Notes: generated from the letters alone by a model not told the origin. A DNA stretch of 64,000 bases from DATBQN01 sp963799925 (GCA_963799925.1 CAWCYZ010000004.1:62001-126000), one strand, 5' to 3'. Positions 39,317 to 50,317 are shown, counted from the first letter of the stretch. Made by a program: numbers and translations.

Positions 39317-40509
39317 ATGAACCGGAGCTATCGCAGCCGCGTCGTCTTCCTCCTCGTCTCGGCGGCCCTGGTGCTGCCCATCCTCGCCGGCACGCTGCTG
39401 CGCGCCGCCGAGAAGCATGACGCCGCCCCCAAGGAAGACTCCTTCTACAAGTACCTGTCGGTGTTCAGCGAGGTGCTGGGGCTGGTGCGCCAGTCCTACG
39501 TCGACGAGCCCGACATGGGCGCCCTCATGTCCGGCGCCCTCGACGGCGCGACCGACGCGCTCGATCCGTTCTCGCTCTACGTCCCCGCCGACCGCGTGAC
39601 GGCTTCGAGGAGGCGAAGAACGTCGGCTCGCGGCGCAGCGGCCTGACCCTCCTGAAGGAGCACGGCGTCGCCTACGTCGTCGCGGTCGAGAAGGGGAGCC
39701 CGGGCGCCGGCGCCGGCCTCAAAGTGGGCGACATCGTCGCCAAGCTCGACAACCGCTCGACCCACCTGATGCCGCTCTGGGAGGTCGACGAGATCCTCTC
39801 CCGCCCGGCCGGCACGCACGTGGCGCTCGAGGTGATCCGGCTGGGCGAGCCGGTCAAGCTCGCCTTCGACCTCAAGCCGTTCGCGCCGCCGCCGCCCTCT
39901 CTGGACGAGGTCAAGGGGGCGCAGGTGCTGCGCATCCCGGGCTTCGGCCCGGACACCGCCCAGGCGGTCCGCGCCATCCTCTCGCGCGGCGCCGAGCGCG
40001 GCCGCAACCGTCTGCTGATCGACCTGCGGGGCGTCGCCGCGGGCGACCCCGAGGCCGCCTACGGCGTCGCCGAGCTCTTCGCCAAGGGCGACCTCGGCCA
40101 GCTCGCCAGCCGCACCGGCACGGTCAAGACCTTCGCCGGCAACGCCGCGCCGATCTGGAGCGGCAAGGCGGTGATCCTCGTCGACCGCGGCACCCTCGGC
40201 GCCTCCGAGGTGCTGGCGACCGTGCTCCACCAGCGGATCGGCGCCGAGCTCCTGGGCGAGCGCACCTTCGGGCACGCCGGCCGCCAGGGGAGCCTCAGCC
40301 TCTCCTCCGGCCGCCTGCTCTACACCGACGCCTTCTATACCGGCCCGGACAAGAAGCCGCTGCGCGAGGCCTTGAAGCCCGACACGGTGGTCGACGAGCG
40401 GGCGCGGACCTTCCTCGAGAAGGACGTGCCGATCGACGACCTCATCCTCGAGCGCGGGGTGAGCCGGCTCCTCGGGAACGAAGGGGAGACCGCCAAGAAA
40501 GCGGCCTGA
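39317..40509 (+). CDS. S41 family C-terminal processing peptidase (frameshifted; catalytic Lys replaced)
   Basis: About 398 residues. A signal anchor (RVVFLLVSAALVLPILAGTL) is followed by an N-terminal helical part, a PDZ domain (SGLTLLKEHGVAYVVAVEKG, then GAGLKVGDIVAKLDNRST) and the S41 core. One base is missing near 39,598 (GTGGAC read as GTGAC). The nucleophile Ser is in VDRGTLGASEVLATVL. The Lys of the dyad is expected in FGKGxxQ, but here the block reads GERTFGHAGRQGS, keeping the Gln and changing Lys to His. It ends 1 base into the start of the next gene (TGATG). Confidence 0.87.
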
Positions 40510-41544
40510 TGCCCCGCAGCCGGCCCTCCCGCCGACGTTCCCCATTCCCCGGCCTGATCCTCTTCCTCTGCGGCGCCGTCGTCGGCGCCGCGGCTCTCCT
40601 CTATTTCGGCTGGCGGTATACGGACCACCGGGGCGGCTCGGCGCCTCCCGAGGAGAGCCGCGAAGCCGCGGCGGCTCGCCCGCCCGCCGCGCGGCGCTCC
40701 GCCGCGCACGGCCGCCGCGCGCCCCGGGTGGGATCGCCGGGCTCGGCACGGGCGGCCTCGCGCCCGGAGTCCGATCCCCGCTCCGCGGCCGCGCCGGCGA
40801 CGCCGGATGACCGGGCGCGAGCCGCGTCGAACGACGGCTCTCGGCCCTCTCCGGCGGCGGCGGTCGACGGCGTCCGCGTCGCGGTGGTGATCGACGACCT
40901 CGGCCGGAGCGTCGACGAGGTCGAGGCCCTGGAGCGCCTCGGCGTCCCGCTCACCTACTCGGTGCTCCCCTTCGAGGCGGCGACGCCGGAGGTGGTGGCG
41001 GTCCTGCGCCGGCACGGCGACGAGATCCTCTGCCACCTGCCGATGGAGCCGGTCAACGGGCAGAACCCGGGGCCGGGGGCGCTGCGCCATGGCATGGACG
41101 CCGGCGAGCTCCGGGCGGCGACCGCGGCGGCGCTCGCGGCGGTGCCGGGGGCCGTCGGGGCCAACAACCACATGGGCTCGCGCCTCTCGGCCGACCCGCG
41201 GTCGATGCACGCCGTCCTCGGCCTGCTCGCCGACCGCAACCTCTTCTTCCTCGACTCGCGGACCAGCCCGGAGAGCGTCGGCTACCGCGTCGCCACCGAG
41301 CTCGGCGTGCCGGCGGCCGAGCGCCAGGTCTTCCTCGGATGGCGACCAGCGGCCGCAGATGATCCGCGAGCAGTTCGAGCGCATGCTCGCCATCGCCCGC
41401 CAGCGCGGCGCCGCGATCGCCATCGGCCATCCCCACGCCGCGACCCTCGCCGCCCTCGCCGCCGCGGTGCCGCGGGCGAAGGCCCTGGGATACCGCTTCG
41501 TGCGGGTCTCCGACCTGCTCGACCGGCCCGCCCCAGCGCGCTGA
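40509..41544 (+). CDS. Divergent polysaccharide deacetylase family protein, YibQ type (frameshifted)
   Basis: About 345 residues. An N-terminal TM helix (GLILFLCGAVVGAAALLYFG) and a low-complexity Ala/Arg/Pro linker precede the DUF610 domain: VRVAVVIDDLGRSVDEVEAL, LPFEAATPEVVAVLRRHGDE, CHLPMEPVNGQNPGPGAL and GANNHMGSRLSADPRSMHAV. An extra G near 41,338 (CTCGATGGC read as CTCGGATGGC) shifts the frame; the last part is AIAIGHPHAATLAALAAAVP. YibQ proteins sit next to envC and ctpA in many genomes, as here, and are linked to cell wall maintenance. Confidence 0.88.
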
Positions 41545-41577
41545 CGCTCGAGCGCTCCCCGGCCGCCTCCTTCCCGC

Positions 41578-43955
41578 ATGGCCCTGCTCCTCTTCCTCGC
41601 CGGGGGCGTGCTGCTCGCCGCCCTGGTGCGCTGGTGGCGGCCCGCGGTGTCGTGGCGCGCCGCGGCGGCCTACCTGCTCCTCTCGGGCGGCTTCTTCGCC
41701 GTGCCGCTCGCGACCCCGGCGCTCCAGGTGCCGACGGACATCGCCTACCGCTGGGAGCCATGGCGGGAGGCGGCGGCGCGGACGGTCCCCGGCAACGCCC
41801 TGCTGTCGGACGTGCCGCTCCACATGCTGCCGCTGCGCACGCTGGTGCGCCAGCGCCTGCTCCGCCTCGAGGCGCCGCTCTGGTCGCACGAGCTGGGCGC
41901 CGGCCAGCCGCTCCTCGGCAACGCGCAGTCCGCCCCCTTCGCCCTCCTCCACCTGCTGGCGCTGCCGCTGCCGCCGGTGAAGGCGCTCTCCGTCGCCGCG
42001 GCCTGGCAGGTGCTGCTCGCGCTCCTCCTCACCCACGCCCTGCTCTCGGCGCTCGGGACCCGCGGTACCGGTGCCGCCGGCACCGCCTTCGGGGCCATCG
42101 CCTACGCCTTCTCGTCCTATGCCGTCGCCTGGGCCTACTATCCGCTCGGGATGGCGGCGGCTTGGGTGCCCGGCCTCTTCCTCGGGCTCCTGCTCGTCGC
42201 CCGCCGCGAGCGCGGCGGCATCGCCGGCCTCGTCGTCTGTGCGGTCGGCCTCGCCACCTCCGGGCACCCGGAGACCCTGGCGCACGCCGCGGTCGGCGGC
42301 GGCGGCGCTCGCCGCCGTGCTCCTCGCCCGCCCGGCGCGGGCGGGCGACCGGCTGGGATTTCTCTGCCGGACGGCGCTCGCCGCCGGCGCTCGCCGTCTG
42401 CTTCGCCGCGCCGGCCCTGCTGCCGGTCGTCCAGGCCCTGCCGGAGAGCGTCCGCGCGGCGGCCATCCGCCGGGCGCCGCTCGCCACGCAGCCGCCGCCA
42501 TTCCGGGTGGCGGCCCTCGAGCCGCTGGTCGATCCGCTGGTCTTCGGCAGCCCGCGCGACGAGAGGTCCGACTTCGTCAACTGGAACGAGCAGTGCAGCG
42601 GCTACGCCGGCCTCCTCGCTTTGGCGCTCGCCGCCGCGGCGGCGGCCGGCGGCGGCGAGCGGGCGGGGGTGGCGCTCGCCGCGCTCGCGGCCGGCGCCGC
42701 GGCCCTCCTCGCCGCCCTGCGGGTGCCGCCCTGGTTTCCGCTGGTGATGGCGCTCCCCGGCGTCGGCGCCGCCGCGCACGGCCGCCTGCGGCTCTTCTGG
42801 GTCCTGGGTCTCGCGCTCGCCGCCGGCCTCGGGCTCGACGGGCTGGCGAGCCGCCGGCGCGGCCGGCTCGCCGCCGCGCTCCTCGTCGGCGCGGCGGCGG
42901 CGGCGCTCGCCCTGCTGCCGCCGCCCGACATCGCCTGGGAGCGCGCCTGGTGGTGGGCGGCGCTCGCCGGCGCCGGCGCCGTCGAGCTCGCCCTCCTCCT
43001 GCCGCGCCTGCGGCCGAGCTTCCCGCGCCTGGCCGTCGCCTGCCTCGCCCTCGATCTGCTGCTCCTGGGATACCGCTACAACCCGATCGTCCCCCGCGAG
43101 CTCGACCTCGCGCCGCCCCCTTCGCTTGCCTTCCTGGTCGCCGCGGCGCACGGCCCCGAGGCGCCGTTCCGGGTGCTCGGCGAGGGGTTCGACCTGATGC
43201 CCGGGCTCCCCGCCGTCTACGGCCTATGGGACGCCCGCGGCAACGATCCCATGCGGCCGGCGGCCGGGGCGAGCATGGTGGGGGAGGCGCTGATGGCCAA
43301 CTACCGGCCGGGCCGCGAGATCCTGCAGCTCAGGCCGGAGGGGCCGCGGAGCTGGCACGACTACCTGGGGGTGCGCTACTTCCTGACCCGCCACCGCCGG
43401 CGGCTGCCGCCGCCCTGGGAGCCGGTGCTCGACGACCAGGGCGGCAGGGTGTGGCGAAACCCCGAGGCGCTGCCGCTCTTCTTCATGCCGCGCGCGGCCG
43501 TCGCGGCTTCCGGTGAGGAAGCCGAGCGGCGCGCGGCGGCGAACGGGGACTTCGCGGCGCTGGGGTTCGTCGAGAGCGCCGCGGGCGCGGCGGCGCCGGC
43601 CCGCTCGCAGGAGGGGAGGGTCGACCTCCGGCGCGTGCGCCCGGCGGGCTTCGACCTCGCGGTCGCCAGCCGCACGGGAGGGCTCGTCACCTCGAGCGTC
43701 AGCGCCGCCTCCGGCTGGCAGGTGGAGATCGACGGCCGCCCCGGGCGCCTGCGGCGGGTCAACGGCGGCTTCCTGGGCTTCGAGGTCGTCCCCGGCGACC
43801 ACCGCGTGCGGCTGGACTATCGCCCGGCGGCCTGGATCTGGGGCTGGGCGCTGGCGGCCGCGGGCGCGCTCGTCGCGAGCGTCTGGATCGCGGCGTCGAG
43901 CCGCTCGCCGCGCCGGAGGAGATCGAGCGCCGTCGAATCCGCGGCCGCCGCCTGA
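41578..43955 (+). CDS. YfhO-like bacterial membrane protein (frameshifted)
   Basis: About 792 residues. Around a dozen TM helices are visible, including AAWQVLLALLLTHALLSALG and FSSYAVAWAYYPLGMAAAWV. Extracytoplasmic landmarks are YRWEPWREAAART, SHELGAGQPLLGNAQSAP and NWNEQCSGYAGL, then GVRYFLTRH and VWRNPEALPLFFMPRA. The tail ends in a beta domain (SGWQVEIDGRPGRLRRVNGG) and a last helix. Insertions near 42,290 and 42,378 force two frame changes. YfhO proteins glycosylate teichoic acids in Gram-positives; here a lipid-linked sugar transfer in the envelope is plausible. Confidence 0.8.
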
Positions 43956-43977
43956 GCCGGCGTGCTAGCTTCTGCGC

Positions 43978-44463
43978 GTGGCGGAGCGAGCGCCGGAGGT
44001 GATGGGTTGGGACCGCTTCTATGGCGGCCTCCTCTCGGCGCGGCGGTCGACGCGTCGCCGGGGCGCCTACGACCTCGCGGTGCTGGCGCGGTTGCGCCGG
44101 GTGCGCCATCGGCTGGAGGCCCACCCGGAGGAGCCGATCGACCTCGCGGGCATGGCGCGCGCCGCATGCTTCTCCAGGTTCCATTTCCTGCGCCTCTTCC
44201 GGCAGGCGTACGGCGAAACGCCCGCCCGCTATCTCGCGCGGCTGCGCCTGGCGCGAGCCCAGGCGCTGCTCGAGACTACCGACCGGAGCGTCACCGAGAT
44301 CTGCCTCGACGTCGGCTACGAGAGCCTGGCGTCCTTCAGCAGCGCCTTCCGGCGGCACGCCGGCGCCCCGCCGCAGCAGTATCGCCGCCGGTGGCTGGCG
44401 GTGCCGCGGCCGGCCGGCCCGGCTCGGCGCGTGCCGGGGTGCTTCATGGCGATGTACGCGTGA
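43978..44463 (+). CDS. AraC family transcriptional regulator
   Basis: 161 residues; only the DNA-binding part plus ~35 residues is present. Two HTH motifs: MARAACFSRFHFLRLFRQAY with GETPARYLARLRLARAQALL, and VTEICLDVGYESLASFSSAF with PPQQYRRRWL. The GTG start at 43978 lies 22 bp after the YfhO gene; no better start exists. The VOC gene 92 bp downstream is its likely target, since small AraC proteins of this type often control an adjacent glyoxalase-like gene. Confidence 0.9.
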   Translation: MAERAPEVMGWDRFYGGLLSARRSTRRRGAYDLAVLARLRRVRHRLEAHPEEPIDLAGMARAACFSRFHFLRLFRQAYGETPARYLARLRLARAQALLETTDRSVTEICLDVGYESLASFSSAFRRHAGAPPQQYRRRWLAVPRPAGPARRVPGCFMAMYA

Positions 44464-44554
44464 CCGCCAGCGTCCTCGCACAGGATCGCAATCGGCGATA
44501 AGCACGCCGGCGGGCGGTGATGTAGGGTCCCTCGCAGCGAAAAGGAGACCCCGG

Positions 44555-44959
44555 ATGATCACCCGTCTTTCCCACGCCACGATCTACGTCCTCGACCACG
44601 ACAGCGCCCTCGACTTCTACACCCGCAAGCTCGGCCTCGAGGTGCGCACCGATGCCACGATGGGCGACTTCCGCTGGGTCACGGTCGGCGTGCCCGGCCA
44701 GCCCGAGCTCGAGATCGCGCTCATGGAGCCGAAGCCGGGGATGGTCTTCGACGCGGAGACCGCCGCCCAGCTCCGCTCGCTGGTGAAGAAGGGGGTCCTC
44801 GGCGGCGGCGTCTTCGAGACCGACGACTGCGCCGCCACCTACGAGGAGCTGAAGTCGCGCGGCGTGCCCTTCCGCGGCGCCCCGGAGAAGCAGCCGTACG
44901 GCATCGCCGCGATCTTCACCGACGACTCGGGCAACTTCTTCAGCCTGACGCAGCCCTGA
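44555..44959 (+). CDS. VOC family protein (glyoxalase/bleomycin resistance-like)
   Basis: 134 residues, two beta-alpha-beta-beta-beta modules: ITRLSHATIYVLDHDSALDF with FRWVTVGVPGQPELEIALME, then GGGVFETDDCAATYEELKSR and IAAIFTDDSGNFFSLTQP. Metal-site candidates are His7, a Glu in ELEIALME and the last strand, where the usual Glu is replaced by Ser/Phe context. AAAAGGAGA precedes ATG 44555. It follows an AraC-type regulator in the same orientation, and probably detoxifies or binds a small electrophile. Confidence 0.9.
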   Translation: MITRLSHATIYVLDHDSALDFYTRKLGLEVRTDATMGDFRWVTVGVPGQPELEIALMEPKPGMVFDAETAAQLRSLVKKGVLGGGVFETDDCAATYEELKSRGVPFRGAPEKQPYGIAAIFTDDSGNFFSLTQP

Positions 44960-45007
44960 GAGGCGAGCGGCCGGGCAGCCGTTTCCCTCGGCCGCCACGC
45001 CTACCGC

Positions 45008-47595
45008 TCACTCGCTCCTGAGCACCTCGATCGGCCGCCGCTCGAGGGCGCGCCAGCTCGCTCCGAGACCGGCGACGACGGTGAGGGCGACGCTCGCGGC
45101 GACGGCGATGGCGAAGGGGAGCGGCTCCGTCTGCCAGTGCTGGTGGAAGCCGCGGGTGAGGACCGCCCAGGCGAGGATGCCGCCGCCGGCGGCGCCGATC
45201 GCGCCGGCGACGAGGCCGACGAGCGCGTACTCGACGGCGAACATCGCCGCCACGCCGCGCCGGGTGACCCCCAGCGTCTTCATCAGCGCCACCTCGCGGC
45301 CGCGCCGGCCGGCGCCGGCGGTCACCGCCCCGGCGAGGATGGCGATCCCGGCGAGGACGGTGAAGCTGCCGAGGAAGCGGATCCCCAGGCCGATCCGCCG
45401 CAGCACGTGGACCACCTTCTCGAGCACCTCGCGGATGCGGAGGAGCGTGATATTGGGATAGCGGGCGGCGACGAGGTCCTGCGCCCGCTGCTCCTGCCCG
45501 CGCGGCAGGTGGGCGACCGCCAGGCGCTGCTGCGGTGCCGACTCGAGCACCCCCGGCTCGACGACGAGGAAGAAGTTGATGCCGAAGGTCTGCCAGTTGA
45601 CCTCGCGCAGGCTGGTGACGGCGAGGTCGAGCGGCACCCCCTGGACGTCGAAGCGGAGGACCGAGCCGAGGCCGATCCCCAGGTCCGCCGCGAAGTCTTT
45701 CTCGACGCTCACCTCGGGCTTCGTGGGATCGCTCCACAGCTTGCCGGCGACCACCGTGTTGTCCTCCGGCAGCTTCGCCATGTAGGTCAGCCGCTGCTCG
45801 CGGGTGAGCGCCCAGCGCCGGCCGCGCGGCAGCTTGGCCGCCATGCGGTCGATGCCGCGCCCGTCGATCGCCGTCAGCCGCGCCATCACCACCGGCACCG
45901 AGTCGACCCGCGTCGCCCCCGCCTGGCGGAGGAGCGCCTGGACGCCGGTCCACTGGTCGGGCTGGATGTCGATCAGGAAGGCCGAGGGGGCCCCGGCGGG
46001 GAGCTCGGCGGTGAGCTCGTTCGACAGCCGTCGCTCGACCAGGCCCATCCCCAGGACGACGAGGACGCCGAGCCCCAGGGCGACGATGGCGCCGAGCGTC
46101 GCCGCGCCGGGGCGGCCGAGGGCGGCGAGGCCGTGGCGCAGCCAGAGCCTCGCCGTGCCGCGCGGCAGCCGGCGGGCGGCGTAGGTGACGCCGAAGGCGG
46201 CGAGGGTCAGGGCGGCGGTCGCGCCGACGATCCCGCCGGTGAACTCGAGGCCGCGCAGCGCCGAGCCCGACTGCAGGGCCGCCATGGCGAAGATGCCCGC
46301 CGCGAGCACCACGACCGTGGCCACGGCGACCCCGCGATGGCCCGGCAGCGGCTCGGCGTCGCGGCGCAGCACGCGCGCCGGCGGCACCGCGAGGACAGCG
46401 GAGAGCGGCGGCAGGCTGAAGAGGAGGGCGACGCCGGTGCCGAGGAAGAGGCCGCGGGCGAGCGCCCCGGGCTGCCAGGCGTGGATCAGCTCGTGCGGGA
46501 TCAGGTCCGGGAACAGGTTGGGGAGGACGGCCTGGAGGAGGCCGCCGACCACCATCCCGACGAGGCTGCCGGCGAGGCCGAGGAGGACCGTCTGCCCGAC
46601 GTAGAGGGCGAAGATCTCGCGCGGCCGGAGCCCGAGGCATTTCAAGACGGCGATCGCGTCCAGCCGGCCGGCGAGCCAGGCGCGGACGCTCTGGGCGACG
46701 CCGATGCCGCCGACGAAGAGGGAGAGCAGGGCGACGAGGCCGAGGAACTGGCCGACGCGCTGGAAGTTCTCGCGCAGCGCCGGCTGCCCCTCCTTGTAGG
46801 TCTGCACCCGGTAGAAGGTGGGGTCGGGAAGGGCCGCCCGCAGGCGCTCGGCGGCGGCGGCGATGGCGGCCGGCCGCATCCCCTCCGGCAGCTTGAGGAG
46901 CGTCTTGTGGTCGATCCGGCTGCCGCGCCCGACGAGGGCGGTGCGGGCGAGGCCGGCGCCGGTGACGAAGATCCGCGGCCCCAGCGAGAGGGAGATGCTG
47001 ATGCGGTCGGGCTCGCTCAGGACCTCGCCGGCGATGCGGAACGGGGCGCCGCCGACGTCCAGCCGGTCGCCGACCTTGAGGTGCAGCCGGGAGAGGAGCT
47101 CGGGGCCGACGACGGCGCTGCCCGGATCGAGCAGCCGGGCGAGCGGCAGCGGCGGGCGCAGGACGAGGTTGCCGTAGAAGGGGTACTCGCCGTCGATCAC
47201 CTTGAGCTCGGCCACCTGACTACGCCCGGCGGCTGCCGGGCTTGGCTGGCTAGGCCCGGCGGTTGCCGGGAGTGGCTGGCTCCGCCCGGCGGCGGCCGGC
47301 TGGGGCGGCGCCGAGACGACGGTGACCATCTCCGCGACGTCCGTGCGCCGCACTCCGCGGAGGCCGGCGCGGGCGAAGTCGAAGTCGCGGGGGAGCGGCC
47401 GGCTGCCGGCGATCACGAGATCCGCGGCGAGGAGCTGGCGGGCCTCGGCGCGGAGGCCCTCGTCGAGGGAAGACGAAAGGCCGGCGACGGCGACCACGGC
47501 GGCGACGCCGACCGCCAGGCAGGCGACGAAGAAGGCGAGCCGCCCGGCCGCCCCGCGCGACTCGCGGAGCATGGTGCGGAGATAGAGGGAAAGGC

Positions 47596-47599
<4 letters not shown>
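45008..47599 (-). CDS. ABC transporter permease (FtsX/YbbP type)
   Basis: About 863 residues. Opening VSLSLYLRTMLRESRGAAGR then a TM helix; a periplasmic domain (LIAGSRPLPRDFDFARAGLR to KTLLKLPEGMRPAAIAAAAE); three FtsX helices (VGQFLGLVALLSLFVGGIGV onward); further TM and a second periplasmic part; final FtsX block and ALERRPIEVLRSE. GTG 47599 overlaps the ATP-binding protein stop by 4 nt, so both are made together. Residues ~125-155 carry three imperfect 10-residue repeats (QPxPAAAGRSQ type). Like YbbP, it probably exports or extracts a lipid or lipoprotein; substrate unknown. Confidence 0.9.
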
Positions 47600-48303
<704 letters not shown>

Positions 48304-48396
48304 CGCAAGGGCAGAACCGGCCCCCGCGCGGCGGCATTCCGCGGCAGCCGGCCTCCTCTTGGGAAGACGCACGGCCGGGTCCCTCGTTACGCATGG

Positions 48397-49203
48397 ATGA
48401 TGAAAGCCATGCGACGCACGCCGCTCCTCGCCCTCTTCCCCCTCGTCGCCGCGCTGGCGGCGGCACCGATCGCCTGCGGCCAGCTCAACGATCGGGGCGC
48501 TCGGGCTGACCTGGCTCCGACGGCTCCGACAGCGCCGACGGCTCCGGCCGCCGCCGTACCGGCCGGCCTGCGGAGGGTCCCCGCCCCGGCGCCGGCAACC
48601 CTGCCGGCAGCCTCCCCGGCGGCCGGGGCCTCGGCTCGCCCCCTCGTCGTCTTCCTCGGCGACAGCCTGACCGCCGGCCTGGGGCTCGACGAGGGGCAGG
48701 CCTACCCCGCGCTCCTCGGCGCGCGGCTGGCGCGGGCGGGCGAGCCGGTCCGCGTCCTGAACGCCGGGGTGAGCGGCGACACCACCGCCGGCGGCCTGCG
48801 GCGGCTGCCGTGGCTCCTGGCGCAGCATCCGGCGGTGCTGGTCGTGGGGCTGGGGGCGAACGACGGCCTCCGCGGCACGCCGACCGAGGAGATCGAGGCC
48901 AACCTGCGGCAGATCGTCCGCGGCGCGCAGGCCGCGGGGGCGCGGGTGCTCCTCCTCGGCATGAAGATCCCGCCCAACTACGGCCCGGACTACGCCGGCC
49001 GCTTCGCGGCGATCTACCCCCGCCTCGCCCGCGAGCTCGGCGCCGCGCTCGTCCCCTTCCTCCTCGAGGGGGTCGGCGGCGACCCGGCGCTCAACCAGGC
49101 GGACGGCATCCATCCCACCGCCCAGGGGGACGAGCGCGTGGCCGACACCGTCCTGCCCTACCTGCGGCGCGTCGTCGAGAGCGTCCCGGCCAAGGCCCGC
49201 TAG
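48397..49203 (+). CDS. SGNH-family arylesterase / lysophospholipase (TesA-like)
   Basis: 268 residues. The N-terminal signal is followed by an Ala/Pro linker of APTAPTAPT repeats to ~85. The SGNH domain has block I LVVFLGDSLTAGLGLDE (Ser nucleophile), block II VLNAGVSGDTTAGGL, block III VVGLGANDGLRGTP and block V NQADGIHPTAQGD (Asp and His). E. coli tesA lies divergently next to ybbA-ybbP, exactly as this gene does. It probably hydrolyses acyl esters in the periplasm. Three ATGs (48397, 48400, 48409) compete as start. Confidence 0.92.
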   Translation: MMKAMRRTPLLALFPLVAALAAAPIACGQLNDRGARADLAPTAPTAPTAPAAAVPAGLRRVPAPAPATLPAASPAAGASARPLVVFLGDSLTAGLGLDEGQAYPALLGARLARAGEPVRVLNAGVSGDTTAGGLRRLPWLLAQHPAVLVVGLGANDGLRGTPTEEIEANLRQIVRGAQAAGARVLLLGMKIPPNYGPDYAGRFAAIYPRLARELGAALVPFLLEGVGGDPALNQADGIHPTAQGDERVADTVLPYLRRVVESVPAKAR

Positions 49204-49266
49204 CGTCCGATGAAGCTGGGGTCGCTTCGCTCACCCCAGCCTACGCTCCGGGAACGCGGCTTCCAG

Positions 49267-49351
49267 TGTGATCCTGCCGCTCTATCTGGGGATCGGCTTC
49301 GAGCGGGTGCAGCAGACGGCGGAGGAGGCGGAGATCGTCATCCTGCAGTGA
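49267..49351 (+). pseudogene. Possible coding remnant
   Basis: A short frame reads VILPLYLGIGFERVQQTAEE then AEIVILQ and a stop. The codon use is typical of this genome, with an amphipathic end, but it has no start and nothing upstream: a GGGGTCGCTTCGCTCACCCC stem-loop at 49,218-49,237 precedes it. It may be the tail of a deleted gene. I do not recognise it. Confidence 0.3.
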
Positions 49352-49374
49352 TCGACCGGCCGCTTCGGCGCTGC

Positions 49375-49705
49375 AGCGGCCGCGAGAGGGGAAAAATCGG
49401 AAGTTAAGGGGAAGGATCCAAAGTTTCCCGTGTTTCACGCTTTGTCCCAGCGGAAAAATCAAAATCTTCCTCGCTTCAGCGGTTCTACGGGAGAAGAATC
49501 GAAAGTTTCCTCTGCTTCAGCGGTTGTAGAGAGGAAGGATCCAATCCTTCGGCTCTGCAAACGATCCTTCCTCTCTGCAACCGATCCTTCCTCTCTGCAA
49601 CGGATCCTTCCGCTCGACAACCGATTCTTCCGCTCTACCGACGGTTCTTCCGCCTCACCGGCGATCCTTCCGCCGTACCGGCGGCGCTTCCGCTCTACCC
49701 AGGGA
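49375..49705. repeat. Degenerate 20-bp-period tandem array with inverted members
   Basis: From 49,543 to 49,702 eight consecutive 20-bp units follow the pattern GATCCTTCCnCTCTGCAACC; two are identical over 19 bases. Toward 49,390 the units alternate with inverted ones (GAGAGGAAGGATCC, GAGAAGAATCG, GGAAAAATC), and CTTCAGCGGTT recurs between them at ~41-bp steps. GAAGGAT-CCA-ATCCTTC makes a perfect small stem at the turning point. The array lies between two convergent genes. Period 20 is not a multiple of 3, and the open frame through it lacks normal codon bias, so it is non-coding. The rest of the 49,204-49,861 gap holds only the terminator at 49,810. Confidence 0.85.
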
Positions 49706-49809
49706 CTGTTCTACGTTGCGCGCGAGATTTCCTCTTCGCCGTGGCGGTCCGGCGCCGATCAGGGGCGCTTCCTCGTGGCGGCGCTGGCGCGCGCTCGATC
49801 TAGAAAAAC

Positions 49810-49833
49810 GGCGCCGGGCGAGAGCCCGGCGCC
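49810..49833 (-). terminator. Rho-independent terminator of the 49862 gene
   Basis: GGCGCCGGGC-GAGA-GCCCGGCGCC is a perfect 10-bp stem with a 4-base loop. On the minus strand it is followed by GTTTTTCTAG. It lies ~30 bp beyond the stop of the gene at 49862-50317. Confidence 0.9.
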
Positions 49834-49861
49834 GGAGAGATAGAGGGAGGGAGGCGGATGG

Positions 49862-50317
49862 CTACGGCTGGGCGGCCTTGGCGAGCTGCTCCTTGGCTGC
49901 GGCGAGGGCGGCTTCGGCGTCGGCCATCGCCTTGGCCTGGGCCGCGGCCGCCGCCGTCTTCGCCGCCTTCTCGGCGGTGCTCAGCCGTTTCACGCGGGTG
50001 ACCCGCGGCCGTGGGTTGACGCCGAACTCGAGCAGCCGCTCGGTCTGCGGGCCGAGGGCGAGCTTGAGACCGGTCGCCAGGCGGCTGCGCAGCGTACGGC
50101 CCTGGGCGGCCATGGCCTTGCGCTGGTGGTTGACGTCGCGCAGGTCGGCCTTGTGGAGATCCTGCTGGCTCTCCAGGGCGTGTGCCTGCGTGACGACGGC
50201 GTCGAGGGCGGCATGGTCGGCCGCGAGGGCCGGCATGTCGGTCAGATGGGGCTTCAGGTTCTCGACCAGCGACTGCCAGTCGGTCAGGTTGTCTTTGAAG
50301 CTCTGCGGTCGGCTCAT
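49862..50317 (-). CDS. Coiled-coil protein of unknown function
   Basis: 151 residues: MSRPQSFKDNLTDWQSLVEN, a helical mid-section with ALESQQDLHKADLRDVNHQR, then GLKLALGPQTERLLEFGVNP. The C-terminus is an Ala-rich helix (EKAAKTAAAAAQAKAMADAE). AAGGAGCGACACC stands before ATG 50317, a good ribosome site. It has its own terminator and stands alone. No signal peptide, no membrane segment. I cannot name a family; a structural or nucleoid-associated role would only be a guess. Confidence 0.75.
   Translation of the reverse strand: MSRPQSFKDNLTDWQSLVENLKPHLTDMPALAADHAALDAVVTQAHALESQQDLHKADLRDVNHQRKAMAAQGRTLRSRLATGLKLALGPQTERLLEFGVNPRPRVTRVKRLSTAEKAAKTAAAAAQAKAMADAEAALAAAKEQLAKAAQP

Noticed and set aside
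49430..49843. 137-codon open frame across the 20-bp array
   Set aside because: The period is not a multiple of three, the composition is that of the repeats and no start signal is present.
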